Of a DNA stretch of 64,000 bases, positions 17,140 through 24,585 are shown piece by piece. Under the pieces are notes generated by a model. It saw only the letters and a program-made list of their open reading frames with translations, was not told the origin of the DNA and made no database searches. Origin of the DNA: Thermoplasmata archaeon (GTDB lineage: Archaea > Thermoplasmatota > Thermoplasmata > WALJ01). The stretch lies in the NCBI GenBank assembly GCA_027006785.1, contig JALTFR010000011.1:1-64000 (forward strand), read 5' to 3'. Each line of letters opens with the position of its first letter. Position 1 is the stretch's first letter. Both the position numbers and the translations under genes were made by a program.

Positions 17140-18251
17140 GAGTCCTGATGCTTCTCTCCAATCCATATCTGCCGGATGCGAGGGTCTACAGAGAGGCGCG
17201 GAGCCTGATATCCCATGGGCATGAGGTCACGGTGCTGGCGTGGGACCGCGAGGGCACTCACAAAAGAGAAGAGATGATGGAAGGAATAAGGGTCATACGG
17301 ACAGGTCCGAAGGCAAGGGGAAAGAGGCATTTTGTTTCCGATGTCCGCAGGTTCTGGAAGGATGCGCTCAAAGCCTCGGAAGGGCTTGAATTCGATGCGC
17401 TCCACAGCCACGACTTCGACACTCTCCCTCTTGGTGTTAAGATAAAGAAGAAACGGAGGGTTCCTCTTGTATTCGATGCGCACGAGACATATTCCGAGAT
17501 GATCCGCATAGATGTGCCCGGTTTCGTGGCCTCCTTCGTGCAGTTCCTTGAGAACCATTATCTGAAGAAGGTTGACAGGGTCATAGTGGTCAACGAGCAC
17601 CAGCGCTATTTCTACTCGAAGAGGATATCAAAGGACAGGATAAGCGTGATCATGAATGCGAAGCCCGTTCTGAAGGATGCTGAGAAAGCCCGGAGATTAA
17701 GAAAGGAACTCGGCCTTGAAGACAGTCTTTCCCTGATCTACATCGGAGCGCTCGAACCCAAGAGATTCGTGAGGCAACTTGCGGATCTTGCCGGAACGCT
17801 TCCCGGCGTGAAGGTCGTTATCGGTGGATACGGCTCACAGAAAGATTACATTGAAAAGCAATCAAAAAGGAAAAAGGACCTGATATTCCTGGACTTCGTG
17901 CATCCCGACGATGTGATACCGTATTCTGCGGCAGCGGACATGATAGTCGCCATGTATGAGGAGGTGCAGACAGACAGGATAGTCACTAAGTTCTTCGATG
18001 CTGTAGCGGCAGGCAGGGGGATGGTCGTGGCGGACAACGGTGAACTGACGGCAGAACTCGTGAAGAGATACGGAGGCGGGGTGACATGCGAGTACTCGCT
18101 GGAATCATTCAGGAATGCAATTTCATCGCTGGATAAGGAGAGAGTGGCCGAGATGGGAAGGAACATGGAAAAACTGAGAGCCCAGTACTCGTGGGATGCC
18201 ATGGAAAAGAGGCTTCTCAAGCTCTATTCAGGGCTCACTTCTTCCCCCTGA
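17136..18251 (+). CDS. Glycosyltransferase, GT4 family
   Basis: A 371-residue GT-B fold enzyme. The N-terminal Rossmann half starts MRVLMLLSNPYLPDARVYRE with HSHDFDTLPLG. The C-terminal half has IYIGALEPKR and VVIGGYG, then the nucleotide-sugar segment around VTKFFDAVAAGRGMVV. It probably adds a sugar to a lipid-linked or surface glycan. Its context supports this, because the convergent gene is a flippase of the Wzx type. The two coding regions overlap by 17 bases at their 3' ends. Confidence 0.87.
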   Translation: MRVLMLLSNPYLPDARVYREARSLISHGHEVTVLAWDREGTHKREEMMEGIRVIRTGPKARGKRHFVSDVRRFWKDALKASEGLEFDALHSHDFDTLPLGVKIKKKRRVPLVFDAHETYSEMIRIDVPGFVASFVQFLENHYLKKVDRVIVVNEHQRYFYSKRISKDRISVIMNAKPVLKDAEKARRLRKELGLEDSLSLIYIGALEPKRFVRQLADLAGTLPGVKVVIGGYGSQKDYIEKQSKRKKDLIFLDFVHPDDVIPYSAAADMIVAMYEEVQTDRIVTKFFDAVAAGRGMVVADNGELTAELVKRYGGGVTCEYSLESFRNAISSLDKERVAEMGRNMEKLRAQYSWDAMEKRLLKLYSGLTSSP

Positions 18252-19743
18252 GTTCTCCGTTGACATAACTGGCCATCTTCTTCGGGTGAAGGGCGTCGAG
18301 CACCATATCAAGGTCCTCTTTTGTGAACTCCTTCATGGTGGTCAGTATCAGGAAATAGAGGCCCAGGAAGAGCCCTGCCAGCAATACGAGAGAGTACCAT
18401 CGTACGGCCCATGAGGTGTCCACCGCATAGAATATTATCGAGGTCAGAAGGCCCGCTATGATATGTTTGAATATCCTTCCGTCCATGACAACGCCCGAAA
18501 GCCGGTAGGCTGCCCATCTGAGGCTTACGCTTGTTACTAGGAAGGTTATCAGTGTTGCAATGGCAGCGCCGAAGGCACCCAGTCCAAGGAGTTTTATCCC
18601 CATGAATGAGACGGGAATGAACACCAGATTCAGACCTATATTGAGGAGCGCTCTGACTATGTTTATTTTACCGAGAATTGGGGTACGGTCCATCGCCGCT
18701 ATCAGATTGTTGTATGGATAGTTGAGGACTATAACCGCATAGAGTATCGTAAGTGTTCTCAGGGTTGGTACGGAAGTCAGCATGGATCTGCTCAGCATTA
18801 TTTCGATTATGTTTTCGGGAAAAACCAGTATGAAAAAGGCTGCCGGAAACATGAACATGGACAGATATCTTTCGGCAGCAACGGTCTTTTGCCGGAGTGC
18901 ATCCATTTGACCGCTCGAATGGTAGGAAGAGAGGGTGGGATATAGCGCCGTACTTACGGCTATGCTCACCATGGTGAGAAGCATGGCTATCTTCTTGGAT
19001 GCATAGTAGTCCGCAACATCGCTGGAACTCCAGAACCACTGTATCATCACGACATCCGTGTTTGAAGCTATTGTGACCATGGATGAGGCTATTGCCAGAG
19101 GAATAGCGAACTTTGCATATGAGCGGGCATATTCCATATCCGGACGGGATACGGGCAGTTTCCTGAAGAAAAAGAGGGCGACGCTCAGGGCTATCAATGT
19201 TCCTGCCAGATATGCTCCCGCGAGTGCCAGAACACTTGCAAAGGAGAGTGTTATGATTATCAGAAGGCTGCTCCTGCTTATATCGTTGAAAAATCGAATG
19301 GTCTGTGCTTTTGCAATCTCCTTTCTTCCGTTGAAAGTTGATACGAACCCCATCAAAAGTGAGAATACCGCCCAGTATGCTATGGAGACATAGACCACCT
19401 TCTCGTGAAGCGGAGATTCAAATCCGTTGCCAAGCACATGTTTCCAGACATATATTGACAGGAATACCACAAAGACAAAGAGTGAGATCAGCCCCAGTTT
19501 TATGGAGAAATAGGTGCCGTTGCACTTTGCCATGTCCTTTCCCTCGGATATGCGCTTTGTCTGAGCGCTGTCAAATCCAAGGTTCGCAAGGAAACTGAAC
19601 AACCCTGCAAATGATATCCCGAAGGCAACGATACCGAGGGCCTCCTTTCCCATGTACCTTATGATGAAGAACATCGCCACATATCCGAGCAGTGCGGCGA
19701 GGACATTGTTCATGAAGACCAGGGCCGATTGTCTGGATATCAC
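18235..19743 (-). CDS. Oligosaccharide flippase (Wzx/MATE-like)
   Basis: A 502-residue membrane protein with about 14 helices, typical of polysaccharide biosynthesis flippases that move lipid-linked sugars across the membrane. The N-terminus has the family pattern GYVAMFFIIRYMGKEALGIV, then FANLGFDSAQ-like and KRISEGKD segments. Start is GTG 19743 with a TATA-like TTTAAT near 19768-19778. It lies opposite the GT4 glycosyltransferase, consistent with surface-glycan assembly (inference). Overlap of the two 3' ends suggests tight packing rather than shared transcription. Confidence 0.88.
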   Translation of the reverse strand: MISRQSALVFMNNVLAALLGYVAMFFIIRYMGKEALGIVAFGISFAGLFSFLANLGFDSAQTKRISEGKDMAKCNGTYFSIKLGLISLFVFVVFLSIYVWKHVLGNGFESPLHEKVVYVSIAYWAVFSLLMGFVSTFNGRKEIAKAQTIRFFNDISRSSLLIIITLSFASVLALAGAYLAGTLIALSVALFFFRKLPVSRPDMEYARSYAKFAIPLAIASSMVTIASNTDVVMIQWFWSSSDVADYYASKKIAMLLTMVSIAVSTALYPTLSSYHSSGQMDALRQKTVAAERYLSMFMFPAAFFILVFPENIIEIMLSRSMLTSVPTLRTLTILYAVIVLNYPYNNLIAAMDRTPILGKINIVRALLNIGLNLVFIPVSFMGIKLLGLGAFGAAIATLITFLVTSVSLRWAAYRLSGVVMDGRIFKHIIAGLLTSIIFYAVDTSWAVRWYSLVLLAGLFLGLYFLILTTMKEFTKEDLDMVLDALHPKKMASYVNGELRGKK

Positions 19744-19768
19744 GGTATCACGCTGTTATTTTCCACAA

Positions 19769-20686
19769 CTATTTAATCTTATAAGGTGGCGAGCTCACAT
19801 TTTCCTTCGCAGTGCTCAGGTCATAACCGAGAAGTTCCGGCTCAAGTTCCTGCAGCCTCTTTATCCTTTTGGATGTCGGGGGGTGTGTGGAGAATAGGTC
19901 CTGCATCCTTCCTCTGAATGGATTGACGATGAAAAGCGATGATGAAGCGGGATTGCCTGTTCTCAAAGGCCATCTGGTGTTCGCCTCCTCCAGTTTCATG
20001 AGGGCTCTTTCAAGTGGTCTGGGGTCGCCTATGGTCCTAGCACCCACCTCATCTGCCTTGAACTCCCTCTGGCGGGATATTGCGAAGCGTATCAGAACTG
20101 TGGCTATCGCAGCACCGATGAGAGCGAGGGCGACGATGATGAATCCGGCGGCATTCTGCTTCCTGCGGAACATACTGCTCCAGAGGAACCATCTGGCGAA
20201 CAGCGCGGTGCCGGAGGCAAGGACAGCGGCTATGGTCACCATGAGAACATCCCTGTCCTTTATGTGTGCCATCTCGTGGGCTATGACGCCTCTCAGTTCC
20301 TCCTCGTTCAAAATGTTCAGTATTCTCGTGGTCACCACCACTATGGACCTCTTCGGATTCCTTCCGGTGGCAAAGGCATTTGGTGTGGGGCTGTTCATTA
20401 TGCCAACCTTCGGCTTTGGAACACCTGCCTTCTTAGCCACATCGGCCACGATGGAATGCAGTCTAGGATACTGCTTCTCGCTGACCTCCCTGACATTGTA
20501 TCGCCAGAGGACGATCCTGTGACCGGTGAAATAGACGATGATGTTGATGAGCGTGATGAAGAGGAAGAAAAAGAGCATGCCTGTGAGGAAATATGTGGTA
20601 TAGAAGTGGAGAAGGAGCGCTCCGATTCCCATGAATATTGCGGTGAGAATGGCGAAAAGCCCGATTGTGCGCAGCGTCGGGTTCAC
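19769..20686 (-). CDS. htpX: HtpX-like membrane zinc protease (M48)
   Basis: A 305-residue protease for membrane-protein quality control. Two N-terminal membrane helices, then FATGRNPKRSIVVV, the zinc motif HEMAHIKDRD, two more helices and the third-ligand region REFKADEVGA. The C-terminal STHPPTSKRIKRL is also typical. Start is GTG 20686, with TATA CCTTTAAAC at 20707-20715, about 25 bases upstream. Transcription probably continues toward the flippase gene, 25 bases downstream. Confidence 0.93.
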   Translation of the reverse strand: MNPTLRTIGLFAILTAIFMGIGALLLHFYTTYFLTGMLFFFLFITLINIIVYFTGHRIVLWRYNVREVSEKQYPRLHSIVADVAKKAGVPKPKVGIMNSPTPNAFATGRNPKRSIVVVTTRILNILNEEELRGVIAHEMAHIKDRDVLMVTIAAVLASGTALFARWFLWSSMFRRKQNAAGFIIVALALIGAAIATVLIRFAISRQREFKADEVGARTIGDPRPLERALMKLEEANTRWPLRTGNPASSSLFIVNPFRGRMQDLFSTHPPTSKRIKRLQELEPELLGYDLSTAKENVSSPPYKIK

Positions 20687-20732
20687 GGAGTAAAAATGGA
20701 AGTGGGGTTTAAAGGTTGCTCTGACCCTAATG

Positions 20733-20787
20733 ATTTCTAAGAAATGTTCATAAATGAACGCTATTTCCCTTAAATTCTAAAGAATTT
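20733..20787. repeat. Three short hairpins upstream of tRNA-Leu
   Basis: Perfect inverted repeats with 3-4 base loops: ATTTC/GAAAT at 20733-20745, GTTCA/TGAAC at 20746-20759 and AAATTC/GAATTT at 20772-20787. The first and third share a TTC-TAA-GAA core, as does a longer hairpin at 20898-20919. They occupy the otherwise gene-free stretch between htpX and the tRNA. Confidence 0.7.
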
Positions 20788-20872
20788 CACTCAAGCAGGC
20801 CAAAGGGGCAGGGCTTAGGAATCTTCTTAAACGAATGACTTTTTCCGCTATACAATGCAGGGGTACCCGCAC

Positions 20873-20892
20873 GGACTTCCAGAAGGAAGTCC
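20873..20892. repeat. 8-base-pair hairpin inside the tRNA repeat
   Basis: GGACTTCC-AGAA-GGAAGTCC, a perfect inverted repeat. It sits exactly where the first tRNA 5' fragment breaks off, between GCAGGGGTACCCG and the next fragment. Confidence 0.75.
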
Positions 20893-20897
20893 TGTTC

Positions 20898-20919
20898 GTG
20901 AAATTCTAACGAATTTCAC
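20898..20919. repeat. 9-base-pair hairpin inside the tRNA repeat
   Basis: GTGAAATTC-TAAC-GAATTTCAC is a perfect inverted repeat at the boundary of the second 129-base unit; the first unit keeps a six-pair version. Confidence 0.75.
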
Positions 20920-20953
20920 TCAAGCAGGCCAAAGGGGCAGGCATTACGAATAT

Positions 20954-20961
20954 TCTTAAAT
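20954..20961 (+). promoter_or_regulatory. TATA box for tRNA-Leu
   Basis: TCTTAAAT, 25-32 bases upstream of the first tRNA base at 20986. The equivalent element near 20825-20832 precedes the truncated copy at 20857 with the same spacing. Confidence 0.55.
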
Positions 20962-20985
20962 GTGTGGTTTTCTCCGCTCTACAAT

Positions 20986-21068
20986 GCAGGGGTACCCGAG
21001 CAGGCCAAAGGGGCAGGGCTTAGGACCCTGTGGTCAGTCCTTCGTGGGTTCGAATCCCACCCCCTGCA
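20986..21068 (+). tRNA. tRNA-Leu (anticodon UAG)
   Basis: Complete class II tRNA. The acceptor stem GCAGGGG pairs with CCCCTGC at 21061-21067, with discriminator A. A D-arm is followed by anticodon stem CAGGG/CCCTG (21014-21018, 21026-21030) with loop CTTAGGA, so the anticodon is TAG at 21021-21023. A 13-base variable region and T-arm GTGGG-TTCGAAT-CCCAC follow. No intron and no encoded CCA. It is the only intact copy among several fragments at the locus. Confidence 0.95.
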
Positions 21069-21140
21069 CTTCTTCGCTGCGCTCAGTCGTGCAGGAGGCT
21101 TACTCGCAAAGACATTACTTTGCTCATCCCACCCCCTGCA
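21054..21140 (+). repeat. Duplicated tRNA 3' end (putative attachment-site remnant)
   Basis: ATCCCACCCCCTGCA, the last 15 bases of the tRNA (21054-21068), recurs exactly at 21126-21140, 72 bases downstream. Direct repeats of a tRNA 3' end are the usual trace of tyrosine-integrase insertion. The 57 bases between hold no gene I can see. This may be a scar left after loss of an integrated element. Confidence 0.65.
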
Positions 21141-21192
21141 TTTAACAACTATTAACTACGACCCAGCTACAATCAGTTGTCGGGCATGTATC

Positions 21193-22401
21193 TCAGTCCC
21201 CTTTCACACCCATCCTTTCCTTGAAGTCCTCGAACATCACGCCGAGCGCCAGTTCCGTCAGTGTCAGAATGCGGTATGCGTCCTTGTCGTACTTTGCGGA
21301 GGGTTTGTCATGGGCGTATGCGGAGCGCACATCAGCGACGACATCTATCATCCTGTCGGATATCCTGCCCATCTCCTTCTTCTGCTCCATCTCGGCCTTT
21401 GAGAGTTTGTCCAGGTACTGCTTTATCTCCTTCTCCTCGCGCGTCGTGTACTTGACGACCCTGTCGGTCATCTCGCTCCATCTCCTGCTCATGTTCGAGT
21501 TCTTCTTGTAGAAGTTCCAGAGGTCGTTCAGGGAGGCCACGGTTGCGGACCCTTTCCACCTGTATATCGCCATCTCCTTCTCGTTCCCCTTTCCGAGCTT
21601 CTTCATCACATGCTCGTCCCATTTCTCAGCATAGCCGTCTATCGTGGGTATGAGATGCACTTTCAGGGCCCTTTCAAGCACATTGTAGCACTTCAGTATT
21701 GCCATGTGGCTCTTTCCGTCACGATATAGCAAACGGGCATGGACCATCATCAGCGAGATGTCCTCCGGCACCTTGGTCGCAAAGGTTATCCTCGGAAGTT
21801 CCAGGGCATCGAGGCCCTTCGGTGTGAGTGTTATCTTAAGCCCGACACCTTTCAGGCATCCGATGTATTTCTCCGGCGCATCCTTCCTTTTCCTCTCCGG
21901 CTGAGGCACATGGATGTATTCCAGCATGGAAAGCTTTGCAAGGCTCTTTATGGCCTGCTCGTCCGAGAATGCGGATTCCTTTATGTCCTTCTTCACCAGA
22001 GGCACGAATCCTCCATTCTCCTTCACAACATGCTCTATCTCTATGTCCAGGTTGTTCACACCGAACTCGGAACTGTTGACCTCGGGAGCCTTCTTACCAT
22101 TCTCAAGCTCCCTTATTCTCCTTTCAAGGCCCTTTTCCTCCCTCTTTATCCGGCTGATGAACCTCTGGCTGTCTCTCTTCAAGTTACAGAAAGAGATAGA
22201 TAGAAATGGAAGTGAGGCCATTAAAAATAGCATCGGATAAAACCAAGCTTTCCAGTCATATATTGAAACTTTTTCATAAGCCACCAAGATACCATATAAC
22301 AGTGTATCTATTGTACCCACTAACAGAAACAAAAGCCCTATCGCACCGAACGGGTCGAACAGGAGAAGCCCTATCATCTGGCGCTCTCTGGTATCGGACA
22401 C
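21193..22401 (-). CDS. Membrane-anchored protein with winged-helix-like and HEPN-like regions
   Basis: A 402-residue protein I cannot name. Two hydrophobic segments (about residues 9-41 and 51-68) are followed by a charged coiled-coil stretch. Next comes a winged-helix-like region (KSLAKLSMLEY, then LTPKGLDALEL). The helical C-terminal domain has HMAILKCYNVLERALKVHL and VRSAYAHDKP; R359 and H364 fit the R-x4-H motif of HEPN ribonucleases. The GTG start at 22401 has TATA-like TTAATTTAAT about 24 bases upstream. Position next to a tRNA attachment site suggests an accessory or defence gene (inference). RNase activity is unproven. Confidence 0.6.
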   Translation of the reverse strand: MSDTRERQMIGLLLFDPFGAIGLLFLLVGTIDTLLYGILVAYEKVSIYDWKAWFYPMLFLMASLPFLSISFCNLKRDSQRFISRIKREEKGLERRIRELENGKKAPEVNSSEFGVNNLDIEIEHVVKENGGFVPLVKKDIKESAFSDEQAIKSLAKLSMLEYIHVPQPERKRKDAPEKYIGCLKGVGLKITLTPKGLDALELPRITFATKVPEDISLMMVHARLLYRDGKSHMAILKCYNVLERALKVHLIPTIDGYAEKWDEHVMKKLGKGNEKEMAIYRWKGSATVASLNDLWNFYKKNSNMSRRWSEMTDRVVKYTTREEKEIKQYLDKLSKAEMEQKKEMGRISDRMIDVVADVRSAYAHDKPSAKYDKDAYRILTLTELALGVMFEDFKERMGVKGD

Positions 22402-22442
22402 AGAAGTGAATGGCCATCATTAAATTAAGTTTTTCCTCAAAC

Positions 22443-22449
22443 CTTATAT
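22443..22449 (+). promoter_or_regulatory. TATA box for mevalonate kinase
   Basis: CTTATAT, 23-29 bases before ATG 22472. It overlaps the alternative in-frame ATG at 22448, which therefore cannot be the start of a transcript from this promoter. Confidence 0.65.
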
Positions 22450-22471
22450 GAGAAATGCCTTTTTTCCACTC

Positions 22472-23392
22472 ATGCCCACCGCTTCCGCACCGGGAAAGTT
22501 CATACTATTCGGAGAGCACGCGGTAGTATATGGCAAGCCTGCCATAGCCATGGCTGTCAACATGAGGACCGAGGTCACGGCAGCGTTCTCCAGCAGGACA
22601 ACCGTGGACGGAATGCTCCTCAAAGAAGTAAGAAGCTACTACATCCGCGAGATGCTGTCGAGGTGGGAAGGAGAGCCGGTTTCGATATCGATTCATAGCG
22701 GTGTGCCGCCATCATCTGGACTCGGATCATCAGCGGCTCTATCCGTCGCCTTCATAGCAGCGCTCTACTCTCTCAACGGCGATAGGGACATCAGAAGGAT
22801 AGCCGAGGAGGCCTTCGATGTGGAATACACGGTTCAGGGGGGTGCAAGCCCCACGGATACATCCACATCAGCGCTCGGCGGTGCGGTCATGGTCGGCGGT
22901 GAGCAGGAGAATCCTTTATGGGAGTTCTCAAAGGGCGAAAGGTCATGGAAGATAGGCAGGATAGAGAGTCCGGAACTCAGCTTTGTTGTGGGTGTTAGCA
23001 GAGTGCATTCCCCTACAAAAATCATGGTACAGAGGGTCCGGCGTTTGGTTGAGAGGAGTCCCTTCGGAATGGAGATAATAGACAGCATAGGTGAACTTGT
23101 CACTGACGCTATATCTGCCCTGAAGAAGGGAGATGCGGAGGATATGGGCGAGCTCATGAACAGAAACCATGAACTCCTGCGTACCCTGAATGTGAGCTGT
23201 CCCGAGATTGAAAGGATGAGGGATTCAGTTATGGAAATGTCATACGGAGTTAAAATAACCGGCGCAGGTGGCGGAGGAAGTATAGTGGCACTCACGGACA
23301 GGCCGAAAGACGTTAAGAAAGCCATGGAATCTGCAGGTGCCAGGTCTGCATACATTGTAAATGCCGAGAAGAACGGAATTTTATGGGATTAA
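22472..23392 (+). CDS. mvk: Mevalonate kinase
   Basis: GHMP kinase of about 306 residues that phosphorylates mevalonate in isoprenoid synthesis. Motifs: APGKFILFGEHAVVYG at the N-terminus, the ATP loop PPSSGLGSSAAL, and KITGAGGGGSIVAL near the C-terminus. It is a canonical mevalonate 5-kinase sequence and not obviously the mevalonate-3-kinase type of Thermoplasma. Start chosen at 22472 by TATA spacing. Its 3' end overlaps convergent coaBC by four bases, and HMG-CoA reductase lies just beyond. Confidence 0.93.
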   Translation: MPTASAPGKFILFGEHAVVYGKPAIAMAVNMRTEVTAAFSSRTTVDGMLLKEVRSYYIREMLSRWEGEPVSISIHSGVPPSSGLGSSAALSVAFIAALYSLNGDRDIRRIAEEAFDVEYTVQGGASPTDTSTSALGGAVMVGGEQENPLWEFSKGERSWKIGRIESPELSFVVGVSRVHSPTKIMVQRVRRLVERSPFGMEIIDSIGELVTDAISALKKGDAEDMGELMNRNHELLRTLNVSCPEIERMRDSVMEMSYGVKITGAGGGGSIVALTDRPKDVKKAMESAGARSAYIVNAEKNGILWD

Positions 23393-24585
23393 AGGATGGC
23401 TGCAACCTTATCGAGTATCGCTGAGGCAAGATCCTTTTTCGTCCCTTCAAGGCCAAGAACCTCTTTTTCAGAGATTATGAATGCTTTAGTACTTTTAGAG
23501 TGTACATCAGATATGCGGTTCGCCACGATGATATCTATCTTTGCCTCCGATGCCCGGCGCTCCGCCCTTTTGATCAGTTCCTCGGGGCTATCCACGGATT
23601 CAGCCTTGAACGCCACGAGCACTCCGTCATATCTTTTTCTTATGTGCTCTATGACCTTCGGCGTGGGTCTCAGCCTTATGATGAGCTCATCCTTTCCGGA
23701 CGGTATCTTCCCTTTTTGCCTTTCGGGAGTGTAATCGGATATCGCGGCTGGAACGATTATAGCATCGTAATCGAGTTCTTCCAGCATATCTATGAGGGAC
23801 TGCACAGTGGTGAATCTCTCAGTTTCTATCCACTCGGGAGCGCTCAACGCTGTCCTTCCGAGGAGAAGCCGGACATCCGCGCCCCGCTCATACGCTTCAA
23901 TGGCAAGTTCCACACCCGTCCTTCCGGAGCTCAGGTTGCTTATCACCCTCATGTCGTCTATGGGCTCGATGGTCGCCCCCGCGATTACCAGCACCTTCCT
24001 GCCTTCAAGGTCCCTTTTACCAATCTTTCGTACGACGGCCGAGACTATCTCGTAGATATCCGCCATTTTCGCCTTCTTCTCCTCGAACCTCGGGCCTATG
24101 AAGTCCACGCCCATCTTCTTCAGCCTTTCCATGTTCCTTATCACTGCAGGGTTGTGGTACATCGTCCCGTGCATCGCAGGCACTACCATCAGCGGAATTC
24201 CTGTGCCGAGAGCGGTTGTGGCAAAGGTCGTAACCGGTGTATCGTCTATTCCGCAGGCTATCTTGGATATTGTGTTCGCCGTCGCCGGCGCTATCAGAAG
24301 AAGGTCCGCATGCCCTTCCACATCCCCGCATAGAGCGACATGTTCTACGGCCCCTGTCAGTTCGGTTATCGGCTTCTTTCCAGTTGCGAAACCGAGGGAA
24401 TCAGGGTGTATCAATTTAGTAGCAGCAGGGCTGAGCACGGGATAGACATCCGCTCCCCTGCGTATCAGTTCCCTTGCGAGCTTCACGGTCTCAACGGCTG
24501 CGATGCTCCCGCTTATGGCCAGCACTATCTTCCTGCTGGAGAGTGCATCGTCCTTTATCCCCTTTATCTCGCCGCTCGGGTGCAT
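23389..24585 (-). CDS. coaBC: Bifunctional phosphopantothenoylcysteine decarboxylase/synthetase (CoaBC)
   Basis: Makes 4'-phosphopantetheine from phosphopantothenate in CoA synthesis. The N-terminal flavoprotein CoaC half (residues 15-190) has ISGSIAAVETVKLAR, IAPATANTISK and PAMHGTMY, where the family usually has Asn in place of that His. The C-terminal CoaB half has AGATIEPIDDMRVISNLSSG and KIPSGKDEL. It starts immediately after the HMG-CoA reductase stop, so the two are probably one operon; HMG-CoA reductase releases CoA. At 398 residues it is full length. Confidence 0.93.
   Translation of the reverse strand: MHPSGEIKGIKDDALSSRKIVLAISGSIAAVETVKLARELIRRGADVYPVLSPAATKLIHPDSLGFATGKKPITELTGAVEHVALCGDVEGHADLLLIAPATANTISKIACGIDDTPVTTFATTALGTGIPLMVVPAMHGTMYHNPAVIRNMERLKKMGVDFIGPRFEEKKAKMADIYEIVSAVVRKIGKRDLEGRKVLVIAGATIEPIDDMRVISNLSSGRTGVELAIEAYERGADVRLLLGRTALSAPEWIETERFTTVQSLIDMLEELDYDAIIVPAAISDYTPERQKGKIPSGKDELIIRLRPTPKVIEHIRKRYDGVLVAFKAESVDSPEELIKRAERRASEAKIDIIVANRISDVHSKSTKAFIISEKEVLGLEGTKKDLASAILDKVAAIL

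Larger units (their letters stand above)
20772..21000 (+). repeat. Tandem 129-base repeat carrying tRNA-Leu fragments
   Basis: Two diverged copies offset by 129 bases. Each has AAATTCTAA-GAATTTCAC, then a tRNA middle fragment, a TATA-like CTTAAA element, and the tRNA 5' end GCAGGGGTACCCG. The copies start at 20772 and 20901. The middle fragment at 20794-20820 matches 27 bases of the tRNA gene (20999-21025) exactly, from D-loop to end of anticodon loop. The second (20923-20941) matches 19. The 5' end at 20857-20869 equals 20986-20998. Each copy is circularly permuted relative to the tRNA. Confidence 0.85.

Noticed and set aside
20857-20960. The truncated tRNA-Leu copy as an intron-containing tRNA gene
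   Set aside because: The 5' end resumes after about 53 bases with the D-loop sequence, but then diverges inside the anticodon stem and has no 3' half or acceptor partner, so it cannot form a tRNA.
21069-21192. A short protein between the tRNA and the HEPN-like gene
   Set aside because: The frame running through it includes the tRNA itself and has no start or ribosome site of its own.
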